This document shows, piece after piece, positions 1 through 5,585 of a stretch of DNA of 29,763 nt (its first letter is position 1; each line of letters opens with the position of its first letter). Origin of the DNA: a virus; IMG/VR virus record IMGVR_UViG_3300006844_000035, positions 1-29,763 of that record, one strand, 5' to 3'. Below the pieces are notes generated by a model. The model made no database searches. It worked only from the letters and a program-made list of their open reading frames with translations, and was not told where the DNA came from. The translations under genes and the position numbers were made by a program.

Positions 1-5
1 ACAAC

Positions 6-29
6 GGCACTGAGATGAGGCACTCTTTA
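6..29 (+). promoter_or_regulatory. Tandem GGCACT elements (copies 1a and 1b)
   Basis: Two copies of the recurrent GGCACT element lie in tandem here. The first reads GGCACTGAGAT (6-16) and the second GGCACTCTTTA (19-29). The second copy ends four bases before the ATG at 34, the same close spacing seen at 1327, 3771 and 29556. No Shine-Dalgarno sequence lies between the element and the start codon. Whether it acts as a promoter or a translation signal cannot be told from sequence. Confidence 0.45.
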
Positions 30-33
30 GAGT

Positions 34-165
34 ATGGAAAATCTAATTGTTGGCCTTGGGGCCTTTGTTGCGGGCGTTGTGTTCAGCTACCTGTTCCTGC
101 GCGCGAATCCGAATAAGAAACGCGCCGTGGATACGTGGGTGGACGAAAACAAGGGACCCAAGTAA
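34..165 (+). CDS. Small single-pass membrane protein, 43 aa
   Basis: This short reading frame runs from ATG 34 to TAA 163-165. Residues 4-23 form one hydrophobic, Gly/Val-rich segment that would span a membrane. A basic stretch (RANPNKKR) and a charged C-terminal tail follow, which suggests a cytoplasmic tail behind an N-terminal anchor. It begins directly after the GGCACT element, and that supports a real start. Holin-like or lysis accessory proteins can look like this, but nothing specific identifies it. It could also be a generic small phage membrane protein. Confidence 0.55.
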   Translation: MENLIVGLGAFVAGVVFSYLFLRANPNKKRAVDTWVDENKGPK

Positions 166-175
166 CTGCGTAGCG

Positions 176-270
176 GGATGCACCCGCAAATATTAGCGGG
201 ATAGCCTGATCTCAAAAATCGGACTGTCCCCCGTTGAGCACGGCGTTAAGGGTCACGATAGTATCCACCA
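176..270 (+). ncRNA. Structured tRNA-like segment ending in ACCA, function unknown
   Basis: Pairing by eye gives a four-stem fold. GGATGC (176-181) pairs with GTATCC (261-266), which is followed by ACCA (267-270). CCCGC/GCGGG forms 183-200. CTGAT/ATCGG closes a seven-base loop CTCAAAA (206-222), which resembles an anticodon arm with anticodon CAA. CCGT/ACGG forms 231-243. It is not a normal tRNA: the D-loop lacks GG, the spacing between arms is wrong, and there is no T-loop consensus. It could be a decayed leucine tRNA, a tRNA-like RNA or chance folding. The genuine tRNA begins 18 bases downstream. Confidence 0.25.
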
Positions 271-288
271 ATTTGTTCTTTGATTTAT

Positions 289-365
289 TGCGGGGTGGAG
301 CAGCCCGGTAGCTCAGCACGCTCATAACGTGAAGGTCGTAGGTTCAAATCCTGCTCCCGCAACCA
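289..365 (+). tRNA. tRNA with CAT anticodon, initiator-like body
   Basis: The sequence folds as a complete 77-base cloverleaf with encoded CCA. The acceptor is TGCGGGG/TCCCGCA, the D-arm is GAGC..GCTC, and the anticodon loop is CTCATAA (anticodon CAT). The T-arm is GTAGG-TTCAAAT-CCTGC and the discriminator is A. The body closely follows bacterial initiator tRNA-fMet, including A11:T24 and the GGTAGCTC D region. Two initiator hallmarks are missing. Position 1:72 is T:A instead of a mismatch, and the anticodon stem reads GCACG/CGTGA rather than ending in three G:C pairs. It therefore probably serves elongation as tRNA-Met, or decodes Ile if C34 is converted to lysidine. Confidence 0.93.
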
Positions 366-787
366 ATTTCGGTCTCATGGCGTGGCTTGAAACATGCAAC
401 TGCTGGTCAACGCAACGGCTGGAGGTGCTCCAGAAATCAGCAACATGAATAACAGGTAACGTGAGATCGAACGTATAGCCCGATGTTGATCTGAGGCATT
501 AGCCGCGTTTGTCATGGACGCGCAGCCCAAGCATCTAGGGCTTCCAATTTAAACGCGGTGTAGCATAATAACCCAAGCACGTGTGAGGGTAATGCGCCGA
601 GATGCATCTCGGAGAATTGCGCCAATATGCCGTCACTGCCGGAGCCGCATAAGCACCGAGCAGGGCTGAGGACAGGACCGCGACCAATTTGAAACGAGGG
701 TCGTTTAAAAACTGGCTAAGGTGCGACGGCACCGGCGAAGTAGGACGGCAGGGTCGCTCCCGCCATGCAGGTAATCAGTCCTGCCCC
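366..787. other. Intergenic region without a convincing gene
   Basis: About 420 bases separate the tRNA from the promoter at 788. I see no well-supported gene on either strand. The region holds a short hairpin (CTGGAG/CTCCAG, 419-433) and several ACCAATTT repeats. It also holds a 65-codon minus-strand frame (732 to 535) that starts at GTG without a ribosome-binding site. That frame encodes a hydrophobic stretch, but composition alone does not establish it as a gene. Confidence 0.5.
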
Positions 788-815
788 TTGACCAATTTGA
801 CACGTGTGGTATACT
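788..815 (+). promoter_or_regulatory. Sigma70-like promoter, predicted leaderless transcript
   Basis: TTGACC (788-793) and TATACT (810-815) are separated by 16 bases. The ATG of the next gene begins at 822, six bases after the -10 box. Transcription would be expected to start at or next to the A of the ATG. No Shine-Dalgarno sequence can fit. A second TTGACA at 797-802 is too close to act as a -35 box. Confidence 0.65.
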
Positions 816-821
816 AGCGAC

Positions 822-1325
822 ATGATAAAAACTATTCTGTTACTAATTTGTAGCGCATTAGTAGTTCGCGCCACTGACACCGTCCACTTCGCTTGGAGTT
901 ACTCCGATCCCATCCAAGAATTTCGAATCTACACAGGAGCCACCCCTCATGCAGGCGAGAACGTTTTCGTCATCCCTGCGGATGCGCGGAGAGCGGGGGT
1001 GGAAATCCCGGACAACCACTACGCGTGGATTACGGCGCGCAACAATGCGGGCTTGGAAAGTCTGCCTTCCCCTGCGGTTCAGTATAAGCCCGTCACGGTT
1101 GAGTTGGTGGTCCAGCAGAGCAAGGACTTACGCGAGTGGGGCGGTCGTGTCGGGGTATTTATTTTCCGTCTCCCGGATGCGGTGCTCGACACTGTGGAGC
1201 AGCGTTTAAACATTACTAAAACGCACGTCGAGGTTCGGGTATTGGGTAATACGTATAGGGTCCCGATTCCAACCGCCGTGGGTAAAAAATTCTTTCGTTC
1301 TTTTGTGGCGGCTCAGCCACTTTAG
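822..1325 (+). CDS. Secreted protein with fibronectin type III-like domain
   Basis: I choose ATG 822 because residues 1-18 (MIKTILLLICSALVVRAT) then form a clean signal peptide. An in-frame GTG at 804 lies inside the promoter. The mature part begins with an FN3-like beta-sandwich of about 70 residues, with FAWSYSD near its start and the typical end AGLESLPSPAVQY. A second region of about 80 residues (VELVVQQSKDLREW onward) has alternating hydrophobic residues and no family I recognise. The total is 167 aa. FN3 modules in phages usually mediate surface or carbohydrate contacts. Export from the infected cell is an inference from the signal peptide; the protein could also be periplasmic. Confidence 0.75.
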   Translation: MIKTILLLICSALVVRATDTVHFAWSYSDPIQEFRIYTGATPHAGENVFVIPADARRAGVEIPDNHYAWITARNNAGLESLPSPAVQYKPVTVELVVQQSKDLREWGGRVGVFIFRLPDAVLDTVEQRLNITKTHVEVRVLGNTYRVPIPTAVGKKFFRSFVAAQPL

Positions 1326-1326
1326 A

Positions 1327-1337
1327 GGCACTGTTTA
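1327..1337 (+). promoter_or_regulatory. GGCACTGTTTA element, copy 2 (exact)
   Basis: An exact copy of the 11-base element starts one base after the stop codon of the upstream gene. It ends two bases before the GTG start at 1340. No Shine-Dalgarno sequence is present. It heads the chain of overlapping small genes that runs to 3366. Confidence 0.6.
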
Positions 1338-1339
1338 TT

Positions 1340-1522
1340 GTGGACAACATTATCGACATAATGCCCTATATCGAGGGCGCGAAGTGGGGTTGGACCGTGG
1401 ACATGACTCACGCGATCTTGAAGCACGGGAGTGAGGAAACAAACCAGTGCCTGAATCGCGCGCGTGAGTCCTTCGAGGCCGAGCAGCGCAAGATCGTCGA
1501 TTCCGCCAAACATCTGATATGA
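1340..1522 (+). CDS. Hypothetical protein, 60 aa
   Basis: The frame starts at GTG 1340, directly behind the GGCACTGTTTA element, and ends at TGA 1520-1522. The product is a small, mostly helical, charged protein. Its C-terminal half (SEETNQCLNRARESFEAEQRKIVDSAKHLI) reads as an amphipathic helix. I do not recognise a family. The stop overlaps the ATG of the next small gene as ATGA, which supports coupled translation and the reality of the frame. Confidence 0.6.
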   Translation: MDNIIDIMPYIEGAKWGWTVDMTHAILKHGSEETNQCLNRARESFEAEQRKIVDSAKHLI

Positions 1523-1614
1523 ACTACGGACGCCCAAGTATCATTACGGTAGGATTGTTGATCACGATCACAGTGGTAGCCTTCGCCGTATCATTCGCAC
1601 TTTTCTTTTCATGA
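1519..1614 (+). CDS. Very small membrane protein, 31 aa
   Basis: ATG 1519 overlaps the upstream stop as ATGA, and the TGA at 1612-1614 overlaps the next ATG at 1611 in the same way. The product starts MNYGRPS and then consists of one long hydrophobic segment (about residues 8-30) rich in Ile, Thr, Val and Phe. Its place in an unbroken chain of coupled starts is the main argument that it is translated. It may be a holin-like or membrane-targeting peptide, but size alone cannot decide. Confidence 0.55.
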   Translation: MNYGRPSIITVGLLITITVVAFAVSFALFFS

Positions 1615-1880
1615 GGTATCACAATGAGCCAGAGCCATTAGATGACGCCGCTCGCGAGGAATGGTATCGCGCCATGCGCGAGTCGAACAAAAAACAAGTT
1701 ATGAAAAAATATCGAGTCACAGTCAGTTACAAAGGCCAAGCCACGGTGGACGTGGAGGCCCCCAACGAAGTCGCCGCCGAGGAAATTGCCATCCGCAAGG
1801 CCGACGAGTGCATCAACGCGAACCTCCACGTGATGGATGTTAGCATGCAGTCATTCGGCGCGCACGCAGAAGTCGCATGA
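1611..1880 (+). CDS. Hypothetical protein, 89 aa
   Basis: ATG 1611 overlaps the stop of the upstream gene. Residues 1-27 are charged (EPEPLDDAAREEWYRAMRESNKK). From about residue 31 (MKKYRVTVSYKGQATVDVEAPNEVAAEEIAIRKA) the pattern is a strand followed by a helix, like small domains of the form YxVxVxxxxxxxVxAxxxxeAxxxA. An internal ATG at 1701 would give just this domain and is an alternative start. The function is unknown. The next gene again starts with an ATGA overlap. Confidence 0.7.
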   Translation: MRYHNEPEPLDDAAREEWYRAMRESNKKQVMKKYRVTVSYKGQATVDVEAPNEVAAEEIAIRKADECINANLHVMDVSMQSFGAHAEVA

Positions 1881-2383
1881 GAATTTACTTTCACCGAGGC
1901 AAGGGATTTTGGGCGGCGATGATTCGCTGGTTCACGCGCTCGAAGTATTCGCACGTGTCCATCGCTTTCGGCGACGAAGTTGTTTACGAAGCCCGGCCCG
2001 GCAAAGGCGTCGTCAAGGGACCGCTCACTTCCAACGAAGGCGTGACCCCGTTCATTTTCAAGACCGGCAACTACATCGACGTTTATGCAGTTAGAACATT
2101 TTGTGAATCGCAACTCGGAACCCCCTACGATTATTGGAGCATCGTCTGTTTCCTCATTGGAATCAAACCTCGCCGGTCAAAGGCCAAGTATAATTGTAGC
2201 GAGTTTACCGCCGACGCATGCGCGACTGGAGGACAGAACCTGCAAGAGCGAGTCGAGTCGTTTAAACTGTCTCCCGACAACCTATCTTGGTCAGCGTCTC
2301 TGGTAGTGGATTACGCGCGGAAATTTCAGTGGGATAATCCTATTGACAAAACCCGACCTGTGGGTGTAGACTACCGGGCATGA
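1877..2383 (+). CDS. Permuted NlpC/P60-like (YiiX-type) cysteine peptidase or amidase
   Basis: This 168-aa protein shows the circularly permuted papain-like pattern. The histidine motif YSHVSIAF comes first (H26), followed by VVYEA (E38). The nucleophile cysteine motif YNCSEF comes near residue 107, ahead of a helix. In ordinary NlpC/P60 enzymes cysteine precedes histidine. Relatives hydrolyse peptide or amide bonds, often in cell-wall peptides, and phages can use such enzymes in lysis. No signal peptide or wall-binding domain is visible, so export would need help from a membrane protein. It sits in the overlapping small-gene chain, and its 3' end contains the promoter for the next gene. Confidence 0.7.
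   Translation: MRIYFHRGKGFWAAMIRWFTRSKYSHVSIAFGDEVVYEARPGKGVVKGPLTSNEGVTPFIFKTGNYIDVYAVRTFCESQLGTPYDYWSIVCFLIGIKPRRSKAKYNCSEFTADACATGGQNLQERVESFKLSPDNLSWSASLVVDYARKFQWDNPIDKTRPVGVDYRA
2343..2372 (+). promoter_or_regulatory. Sigma70-like promoter inside the 3' end of the peptidase gene
   Basis: TTGACA (2343-2348) and TAGACT (2367-2372) are 18 bases apart. The ATG of the next gene is at 2380, seven bases after the -10 box. This repeats the leaderless layout seen at 788 and 6184. It is weaker because it lies in coding sequence, where chance matches occur. Confidence 0.45.
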
Positions 2384-2691
2384 AGAAAAAATTTCGCAAA
2401 GGCGCGCGGGTTAAGTTTCTGTCCAAGGAGGCTATTGGCTCCGTCGTTTCCACGTTCACGCACTGGGGTGGAAATTGGTGCGTCGTCGAAAAGGCTGACG
2501 GATTTTTGGTCGTGGAATCCGAATATGATCTCAAGAAAATCCCTCCTTACATCAAAACGCTGCTCGATCTCGCGGTTTACGAAGATCAACAACGTATCGT
2601 CGCATCAGTGGCAAAATGTCTTGCGGCCAATTCTCCCTACATGGATATCCTCAAGGGCGGCAAGTGGCCTGCCAACATGGGACGCATATGA
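2380..2691 (+). CDS. Small protein carrying a major-capsid N-terminal segment
   Basis: This is a 103-aa protein in two parts. Residues 1-57 are basic and beta-rich (KGARVKFLSKEAIGSVVSTF, then GNWCVVEKADGFLVVE), like a small SH3 or KOW-type barrel. Residues 69-99 match residues 18-48 of the major capsid protein encoded at 19429 without gaps. I count 18 identities in 31, including the shared run LAANSPYM. The two genes also share 18 identical bases (2626-2643 and 19522-19539). This suggests a partial duplication, or a protein that mimics or binds like the capsid N-terminus. ATG 2380 overlaps the upstream stop as ATGA. Confidence 0.7.
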   Translation: MKKKFRKGARVKFLSKEAIGSVVSTFTHWGGNWCVVEKADGFLVVESEYDLKKIPPYIKTLLDLAVYEDQQRIVASVAKCLAANSPYMDILKGGKWPANMGRI

Positions 2692-2975
2692 AGCAAGACC
2701 CTCCGCATTTCGTCGCCCCCAGCGAGGACTGTATGGCCAACCCAGTGCCGGGTTACTGGCGGCAGTTTCTCACGTGCTCGGACGGCCACACCGTGCTAGG
2801 AATCGACCAGACGCCCGAGAAGGCAACTGCGCGCGCCATGGAAGCTTTGGCGGTCCATGAAGATTTTCTCAAGCTGCCCGCCGAGGCGCGGTTGAAATAC
2901 TTTGCGGCTGGCGATCTGTGCAACCGTGATATGAAGGAGTGCATTAAACTCTTGGTTCAGCTTTTAGTAAAATGA
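2688..2975 (+). CDS. Hypothetical protein, 95 aa
   Basis: I take ATG 2688 as the start because it overlaps the upstream stop as ATGA, although the frame is open further upstream. The product begins MKQDPPHFVAPSEDCM. It has a short strand-rich part (YWRQFLTCSDGHTVLGIDQTPEKA) and a helical C-terminal half (AMEALAVHEDFLKLPAEARLKYF, then MKECIKLLVQLLVK). No family is recognised. The next gene overlaps its stop by four bases. Confidence 0.65.
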   Translation: MKQDPPHFVAPSEDCMANPVPGYWRQFLTCSDGHTVLGIDQTPEKATARAMEALAVHEDFLKLPAEARLKYFAAGDLCNRDMKECIKLLVQLLVK

Positions 2976-3238
2976 ATCCGTTCCGAATCGGTGACATTGT
3001 CCGCATTGAGATTGACATCAAGGATGGATACGGCGACACGTGGCTGCACAAAGGCGACGAGCGCGACATCACCGGATTTGCCAGCGACGGCAAGGGGTGC
3101 TTCTTCGCGTGCGGCATGGGCGCGCACTACGAGCACCTCACCCCGGTTGGCGCGTGCAAAAAGCGCATTGAGACTGCGCGACTGATTGCCGCTTCTAAGA
3201 AAGCCGCTAAGGATTTTCCTACTGGACACGGTGTATGA
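2972..3238 (+). CDS. Hypothetical protein with SH3-like N-terminus, 88 aa
   Basis: The start is ATG 2972, overlapping the upstream stop as ATGA. The N-terminal part (FRIGDIVRIEIDIKDGYGDTW, then KGDERDITGFASDGKGCFFACG) has the hydrophobic and glycine spacing of a small SH3-like barrel, similar in style to the N-terminus of the 2380 product. The C-terminal 35 residues are basic (CKKRIETARLIAASKKAAK). The function is unknown. A nucleic-acid or protein contact role would fit the basic tail, but this is a guess. Confidence 0.65.
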   Translation: MNPFRIGDIVRIEIDIKDGYGDTWLHKGDERDITGFASDGKGCFFACGMGAHYEHLTPVGACKKRIETARLIAASKKAAKDFPTGHGV

Positions 3239-3366
3239 AGAAGCTGTTTAAACGCATGCGCGTCGCTTTTATTCTCTGGAAAGGGTATCATGAGCGGCAC
3301 AAAAAGATCATGAGGCCAAAGTATTTTTGGGATGCGTCGGCTTTCATTGACATCATCGACGAATAG
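3235..3366 (+). CDS. Small basic protein, 43 aa
   Basis: ATG 3235 overlaps the upstream stop as ATGA and the frame ends at TAG 3364-3366. The N-terminal two thirds are strongly basic and aromatic (MKKLFKRMRVAFILWKGYHE, then RHKKIMRPKYFW). The tail is acidic (IDIIDE). It is the last gene of the overlapping chain that began at 1340. No family is recognised. It contains one of the GTTTAAAC palindromes (3246-3253). Confidence 0.55.
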   Translation: MKKLFKRMRVAFILWKGYHERHKKIMRPKYFWDASAFIDIIDE

Positions 3367-3367
3367 C

Positions 3368-3378
3368 GGCACTTTTTG
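3368..3378 (+). promoter_or_regulatory. GGCACT element, copy 3 (diverged: GGCACTTTTTG)
   Basis: This copy follows the previous stop codon by one base. An ATG overlaps directly behind it at 3379 and opens a 9-codon frame (3379-3408). The next substantial gene begins at 3418 with its own Shine-Dalgarno sequence (AAAGGAAA). The copy fits the rule that the element stands between transcription units. Confidence 0.4.
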
Positions 3379-3417
3379 ATGTGCGAGTTGCACGTCGATA
3401 AAAACTAAAGGAAAATT

Positions 3418-3696
3418 ATGACTAAAATCGTTCTGTCATGGCCCGCGAATCCCGCAGCCGAACAGGTTACCAAGTATCAAGTCTTCTGGTCGCAGAATGG
3501 TGGAGCGTTTAGCTCTGCTGGCTTTGCAACTGGTGGAGCCACCAGCTTTGAAATCGTGAGTCCCCCTCCGGGCGTCCACGCGTTCAAGGTGAAGGCACTC
3601 AACCTCGCTGGCGCGAGTCCTGATTCGCCAGTAGCCTCTACGCCGGAGATTCCTTCCGCTCCGGGTCAGCCGACCGCTACCGTGGTCGAAAGCTAA
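3418..3696 (+). CDS. Single fibronectin type III-like domain protein, 92 aa
   Basis: The whole protein is one FN3-like domain: IVLSWPANPAAEQVTKYQVFWSQ on one side, and GVHAFKVKALNLAGASPDSPVAS with the typical AGxSPxS end. A Pro/Ala/Thr tail follows. There is no signal peptide. The start has a clear Shine-Dalgarno sequence (AAGGAAA about 9 bases upstream of ATG 3418). It stands alone between a GGCACT element and a strong terminator, so it may be expressed separately and abundantly. Such modules often occur as decoration or adhesion parts of virions, but no structural role is proven. Confidence 0.75.
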   Translation: MTKIVLSWPANPAAEQVTKYQVFWSQNGGAFSSAGFATGGATSFEIVSPPPGVHAFKVKALNLAGASPDSPVASTPEIPSAPGQPTATVVES

Positions 3697-3713
3697 TCGC
3701 TTGGCAAGTTCCG

Positions 3714-3747
3714 AGGCCGGTCTCCGTAAAAAGAGATCGGCCTTTTT
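3714..3747 (+). terminator. Intrinsic terminator
   Basis: AGGCCGGTCTC (3714-3724) pairs with GAGATCGGCCT (3733-3743) with one G-T wobble, and five T residues follow directly. It closes the unit with the one-domain FN3 gene and isolates it from the protease operon. Confidence 0.85.
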
Positions 3748-3770
3748 CGTTGACCCGCGACGCAATCCAC

Positions 3771-3781
3771 GGCACTGTTTA
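3771..3781 (+). promoter_or_regulatory. GGCACTGTTTA element, copy 4 (exact)
   Basis: This exact copy sits 23 bases after a strong terminator and ends two bases before the GTG start at 3784. A terminator just upstream and a gene start just downstream are what a promoter position should look like. No TTGACA/TATAAT pair is seen here. Confidence 0.65.
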
Positions 3782-3783
3782 AG

Positions 3784-4551
3784 GTGAAGAAGATTTGGCT
3801 TTCTGTGTATGCGCTCGCCCTTGCCGGGCTTATGGTCATTATTCAGGTGCGAGATCGATCTGCGCATCAATATGAACGATTGCAAGAGCAAACGGTAATG
3901 GTGAACGGAAACGGCACTGGCACGATCATCGAGCGCGGCCACAATGTGTTCGTCTGGACCGCGAATCACGTGGTGCCTAAGGAACACGAGATCACGGTCA
4001 GCAAGACCATTCGAGTGGCGGGAAAGAAAGCGGGCGAGGTGAAGTTTAAAGCCCGTCTATTGGCGCGCGACCCAGTTCGCGACCTTGCTTTGTTTTGGGT
4101 GGACGTGCCAAAAGGATACTTTCGCGCCGCGCACATTTCCAGTGAAGAACTTTTAGTCGGTGCCCGGCTGACCCATGTAGGAAACGTTGGCGTAGAAAAT
4201 TTCGATGAGAGCGTGTCGATGGGCATCCTCTCGCAGAAAAATGTGCAGCCCACGGAAGCCGACCACCCTACGTGGCCTTGGAAGCTGCCCACTGATCAAG
4301 GAACTTTTTCGGCGTATTATGGTTCTAGTGGCGGGCCGGTATTCAATAAGGACGGAGAATTTGTGGGCGTGCTCGTAGGCGGACTGGTGGGCAAGGGCTA
4401 CATTAATTTTGTTCCGGTTCGGGAAATGAAAGATTTTGCGCGGAAGGCGGGAGTGCTTTGGGCGATTCACGAGGGGCGAAGTCCTAGTGATGAACTGTTG
4501 GAGCAACTCGCCGACCGTAATGTATTGACAATAACATTCAGCGTAAACTAA
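3784..4551 (+). CDS. Membrane-anchored trypsin-like serine protease
   Basis: This 255-aa protein has an N-terminal signal anchor (residues 4-21, IWLSVYALALAGLMVIIQ). A chymotrypsin-fold domain with a complete triad follows: H62 in WTANHVV, D100 in VRDLALF and S182 in GSSGGPV. The final strands (FVGVLVGGLVGKGYINFVPV) are typical. No PDZ domain follows, so this is the catalytic core only. The start is GTG 3784, directly behind the GGCACTGTTTA element. A role in processing virion proteins, lysis or attack on host envelope proteins is possible, but the substrate is unknown. The membrane anchor argues against a classic capsid prohead protease. Confidence 0.85.
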   Translation: MKKIWLSVYALALAGLMVIIQVRDRSAHQYERLQEQTVMVNGNGTGTIIERGHNVFVWTANHVVPKEHEITVSKTIRVAGKKAGEVKFKARLLARDPVRDLALFWVDVPKGYFRAAHISSEELLVGARLTHVGNVGVENFDESVSMGILSQKNVQPTEADHPTWPWKLPTDQGTFSAYYGSSGGPVFNKDGEFVGVLVGGLVGKGYINFVPVREMKDFARKAGVLWAIHEGRSPSDELLEQLADRNVLTITFSVN

Positions 4552-4552
4552 C

Positions 4553-4990
4553 ATGGATAATGTAGACTACAGTAACACGATTGGAGCGCTAGACGCATTG
4601 CGCCAAGAGCAGCAGCGAAAGGCAGAGAAGGGCGTCCGCGTTAATCCTACCGCGAATCCCGCCAGCATAAAGGGTCGCATGACCATAAAGGACCCGGTTG
4701 CTGCCAAGCAGGCCGGTCAACTGGTCACGCTGAAGAACCACGCTTTGAAAGTTCGCAACACTCTTGCGGCGCTTCACGACGAGATCAAATCCAAATACGC
4801 CGCAGGCGAAGACGTGGATGAAAAGACAATTGATAAAGCGGTAATGCTGCGCCGGAAGTTGGACTACTTTGCCGAGATGGGGAATGAGTTGGTGACCGGT
4901 CAAAAGACTTGGGACATACCCGCTAATATGTTTTTGGAGACCGACGAGCGTTTTCCCGAAATCCCGGAAAATCAATCACCCAAAATTTAA
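4553..4990 (+). CDS. Hypothetical helical protein, 145 aa
   Basis: ATG 4553 lies one base after the protease stop, so the two genes are probably co-transcribed. The first 60 residues are polar and basic (LRQEQQRKAEKGVRVNPTANPASIKGRM). The middle is a long helix pair (QLVTLKNHALKVRNTLAALHDEI, then DEKTIDKAVMLRRKLDYFAEM). The tail is acidic and Pro-rich. No family is recognised. The helical hairpin and lack of membrane segments fit a small virion or assembly protein, but this is an inference from location. Confidence 0.7.
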   Translation: MDNVDYSNTIGALDALRQEQQRKAEKGVRVNPTANPASIKGRMTIKDPVAAKQAGQLVTLKNHALKVRNTLAALHDEIKSKYAAGEDVDEKTIDKAVMLRRKLDYFAEMGNELVTGQKTWDIPANMFLETDERFPEIPENQSPKI

Positions 4991-4991
4991 T

Positions 4992-5585
4992 ATGGTAGGC
5001 GACAATCGATATCTCATTATCCGGCGTCTCGTCGAGACGGTCGGTGGCACTCCGTCACCCGGTGATCTGGAAACGGACCTGCTGGAAAAATATCTCACTG
5101 CTATTGGCGGAACGCCTGTGCCGGGGGATTCGTTCATCAATCTTTTGGTCAAGATCGTGACCATCAAAGGCGGCACACCTCGCCCCGGTGACAACGAATG
5201 GAATCTGCTGATGAAATGGTTGGAAACGGAAGGCCAGTGTCTCTGTAATGGCATGATCATCGATCTCTGGCGCAAGCTGTTGTCGGTTACGGATTCGTGT
5301 GGTGAAAATCAACCGGACTCAGTTGTTCTCGCGCAGGCGGGTCCCGGTGGTCCGTTCAACGTTTCGTGGTCTCCGGCTGTTCCCGGCGTCCAGTATATTA
5401 TCACGCGGTCACTTAACGGAGGCGCGTGGACGGTCGCGGCAGTTGAGGACGGTCTCAATGTTCCGTTTGAAGGCGCAGACGTGGGCGTGGCTAATGGCGA
5501 CGCGGTGCGTTTTGGAGTCCGCGTGCTAGGCACCGATTTGGATTGTCAGGCAATCAGCAACACGGTTATCGCAGCCGGATTCTAA
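4992..5585 (+). CDS. GGTPxPGD repeat protein with FN3-like C-terminus, copy 1
   Basis: The first 85 residues contain three imperfect 21-residue repeats of the form [VIK]-GGTP-x-PGD followed by xxxNLLxKxL. They start at VGGTPSPGD, IGGTPVPGD and KGGTPRPGD. A short Cys-containing segment (EGQCLCNGMIIDLWRKLL) links them to a beta-rich C-terminal domain of about 85 residues resembling FN3. The next gene is a tandem paralogue with the same layout. Repeats of this type are likely small helical units with a conserved turn, and a structural or appendage role is plausible but unproven. The start is ATG 4992, shortly after the upstream stop. Confidence 0.75.
   Translation: MVGDNRYLIIRRLVETVGGTPSPGDLETDLLEKYLTAIGGTPVPGDSFINLLVKIVTIKGGTPRPGDNEWNLLMKWLETEGQCLCNGMIIDLWRKLLSVTDSCGENQPDSVVLAQAGPGGPFNVSWSPAVPGVQYIITRSLNGGAWTVAAVEDGLNVPFEGADVGVANGDAVRFGVRVLGTDLDCQAISNTVIAAGF

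Noticed and set aside
478-544. Possible second tRNA (AGCCC/GGGCT acceptor-like pairing, GCGTT/GACGC stem)
   Set aside because: The loop lacks T33 and there is no room for a T-arm, so it does not form a tRNA.
535-732. 65-codon minus-strand frame with one hydrophobic segment
   Set aside because: GTG start, no ribosome-binding site, low-complexity intergenic setting; not enough to call a gene.
1327-1343. GGCACTGTTTATTGTGG as a sigma54 (-24/-12) promoter
   Set aside because: The GG to GC spacing is wrong and the leading T is not conserved in other copies.
4525-4549. TTGACA and TAAACT before the 4553 gene as another leaderless promoter
   Set aside because: Spacing is only 13 bases and the -10 lies three bases from the ATG, so it does not fit the other three cases.
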